A DNA stretch of 64,000 nt. Source: Alentia gelatinosa (Eukaryota > Annelida > Polychaeta > Phyllodocida > Polynoidae). Below the pieces are notes generated by a model. It was given only the letters and a program-made list of their open reading frames with translations. It made no database searches and was not told the origin of the DNA. Position 1 is the stretch's first letter. Each line of letters starts with the position of its first letter. Where the stretch lies: assembly GCA_950022655.1 (NCBI GenBank), contig OX465589.1, positions 30,667,970 through 30,731,969 of the forward strand. Direction: 5' to 3'. This document shows positions 63,362 to 64,000 of this stretch, one piece after another. The translations under genes and the position numbers were made by a program.

Positions 63362-64000
63362 ATGAATTGTTTACTAAGCTGTACATCTAGATTTTGAGAA
63401 TAATCAAAATTAATGTTAGCGATACACACACCACATGTGTCATTTCCTAGCAACTTTAACTAAATATCCAAGCACAGTCTACCTGAGTCGAGGGCAGACA
63501 CTGCAGAATGGACACTCAAAACTCGCTCACATTTTCAGCAAAATTTGAAGCTAAGGTAATATAAATAGTAATAATACTTCCAAAATATTCTACTTCATGT
63601 ATATCCATTTTTGCATCTATTAAATCCTCAAGTTCAGTACTGGAAAAAAATGGGTCGAATTTGTTGTTGGTTGAGTTCCATTTACGGGTCAAGTTTGTTG
63701 TGGGTCGAGTTTTTTATTGATCGATTTCGTTGCGGGTCGAGTTTTCGAGTATTCATGAGTGACTCTAATTGGTTAAGGGTTAGGGTTAGGGTTAAGGTTA
63801 GGGTTAGGGTTAGGATAGGGTTAGGGTTAGGGTTAGGGTTAGGATAGGGTAAGGGTTAGGGTTAGGGTTAAGTACAGGGATAGGAATAGGGATAGGGTTA
63901 GGGAGAGGGTTAGTGATAGGGATAGGGATAGTTTTAGTGTTAGGGTTAGGGTTGGTGTTGAACTTAAAACGCCCTTCTTACAGTATCTTGCAATACAGGG
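63362..64000 (+). repeat. Satellite monomer 27 (type B, cut by window end)
   Basis: First 639 bp of a third type B monomer, running off the window within the telomeric block. Confidence 0.9.

Larger units (their letters stand above)
37394..64000 (+). repeat. Subtelomeric compound satellite array, right arm
   Basis: Direct continuation of the left arm after the LTR insertion, in the same orientation and phase. Monomers are mostly 1474-1505 bp, more uniform than in the left arm. Most from 45095 on share a net 73-bp deletion just after the ACACACAC stretch. The array runs off the right edge of the window in the middle of a monomer. No gene is supported inside it. Confidence 0.95.

Noticed and set aside
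37394..64000. A functional chromosome end (true terminal telomere) within the window
   Set aside because: No stretch of pure TTAGGG longer than roughly ten units occurs, and satellite continues on both sides of every block.

Overview
The window looks like subtelomeric DNA from an animal, most likely a marine invertebrate. This is inferred from three things: thousands of bases of same-strand TTAGGG-type hexamers, an insert rich in AAGGTCA motifs of a kind I associate (from memory) with mollusc and other invertebrate repeats, and the absence of any bacterial-style gene organisation. I cannot name the species. If orientation follows the usual rule (G-rich strand running 5'->3' towards the chromosome end), the telomere lies to the right.

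Layout. (1) 1-22884 and (2) 37394-64000 are one continuous tandem satellite array, split by a retroelement. The basic monomer is about 1.48-1.54 kb and combines, in order: an AT-rich segment; a GGGTCGAG-rich segment; a long degenerate TTAGGG block; CpG-rich segments built on a 10-bp period; a second AT-rich segment; another 10-bp phased CpG-rich segment; and a short TTAGGG block. I count 27 complete or partial monomers. Longer monomers (1.9-3.1 kb) carry two, three or five copies of a GGGTCGAG+TTAGGG module of about 0.4 kb. Higher-order structure is clear: a roughly 9.0-kb four-monomer block (1-9002) is repeated from 9003 with one extra monomer, and the right arm shows an X-A-B-A-B-X-A-B order from 52542 to the end.

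Insertions into the satellite. A 1.9-kb non-satellite piece (3323-5211, repeated at 12325-14213) carries clustered TCAAGGTCA motifs and a truncated open reading frame of about 200 codons, the only convincing protein-coding sequence in the array. A 14.5-kb LTR-bounded element (22885-37393) has TG...CA ends, a 4-bp ACTT target duplication and two LTRs that differ by only about five substitutions plus two deletions in the right copy. Its 11.5-kb interior has no recognisable gag-pol; it holds broken coding-like tracts on both strands, splice-like signals, a CpG/G-rich promoter-like island and several arrays of 20-21-bp repeats. A 380-bp piggyBac-type MITE with TTAA target duplication sits at 52984-53363, and its empty site is present in a sister monomer at 60812.

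There is no operon, tRNA, rRNA or CRISPR array that I can support. Most open frames in the array are by-products of the 6-bp telomeric period (runs of RV, LG, NP or TL dipeptides) and are not called as genes. The most interesting possibilities are the compound telomeric satellite with helically phased CpG blocks directly upstream of TTAGGG tracts (a candidate TERRA-like transcription unit, untested), and the recently mobilised LTR element without visible replication genes.
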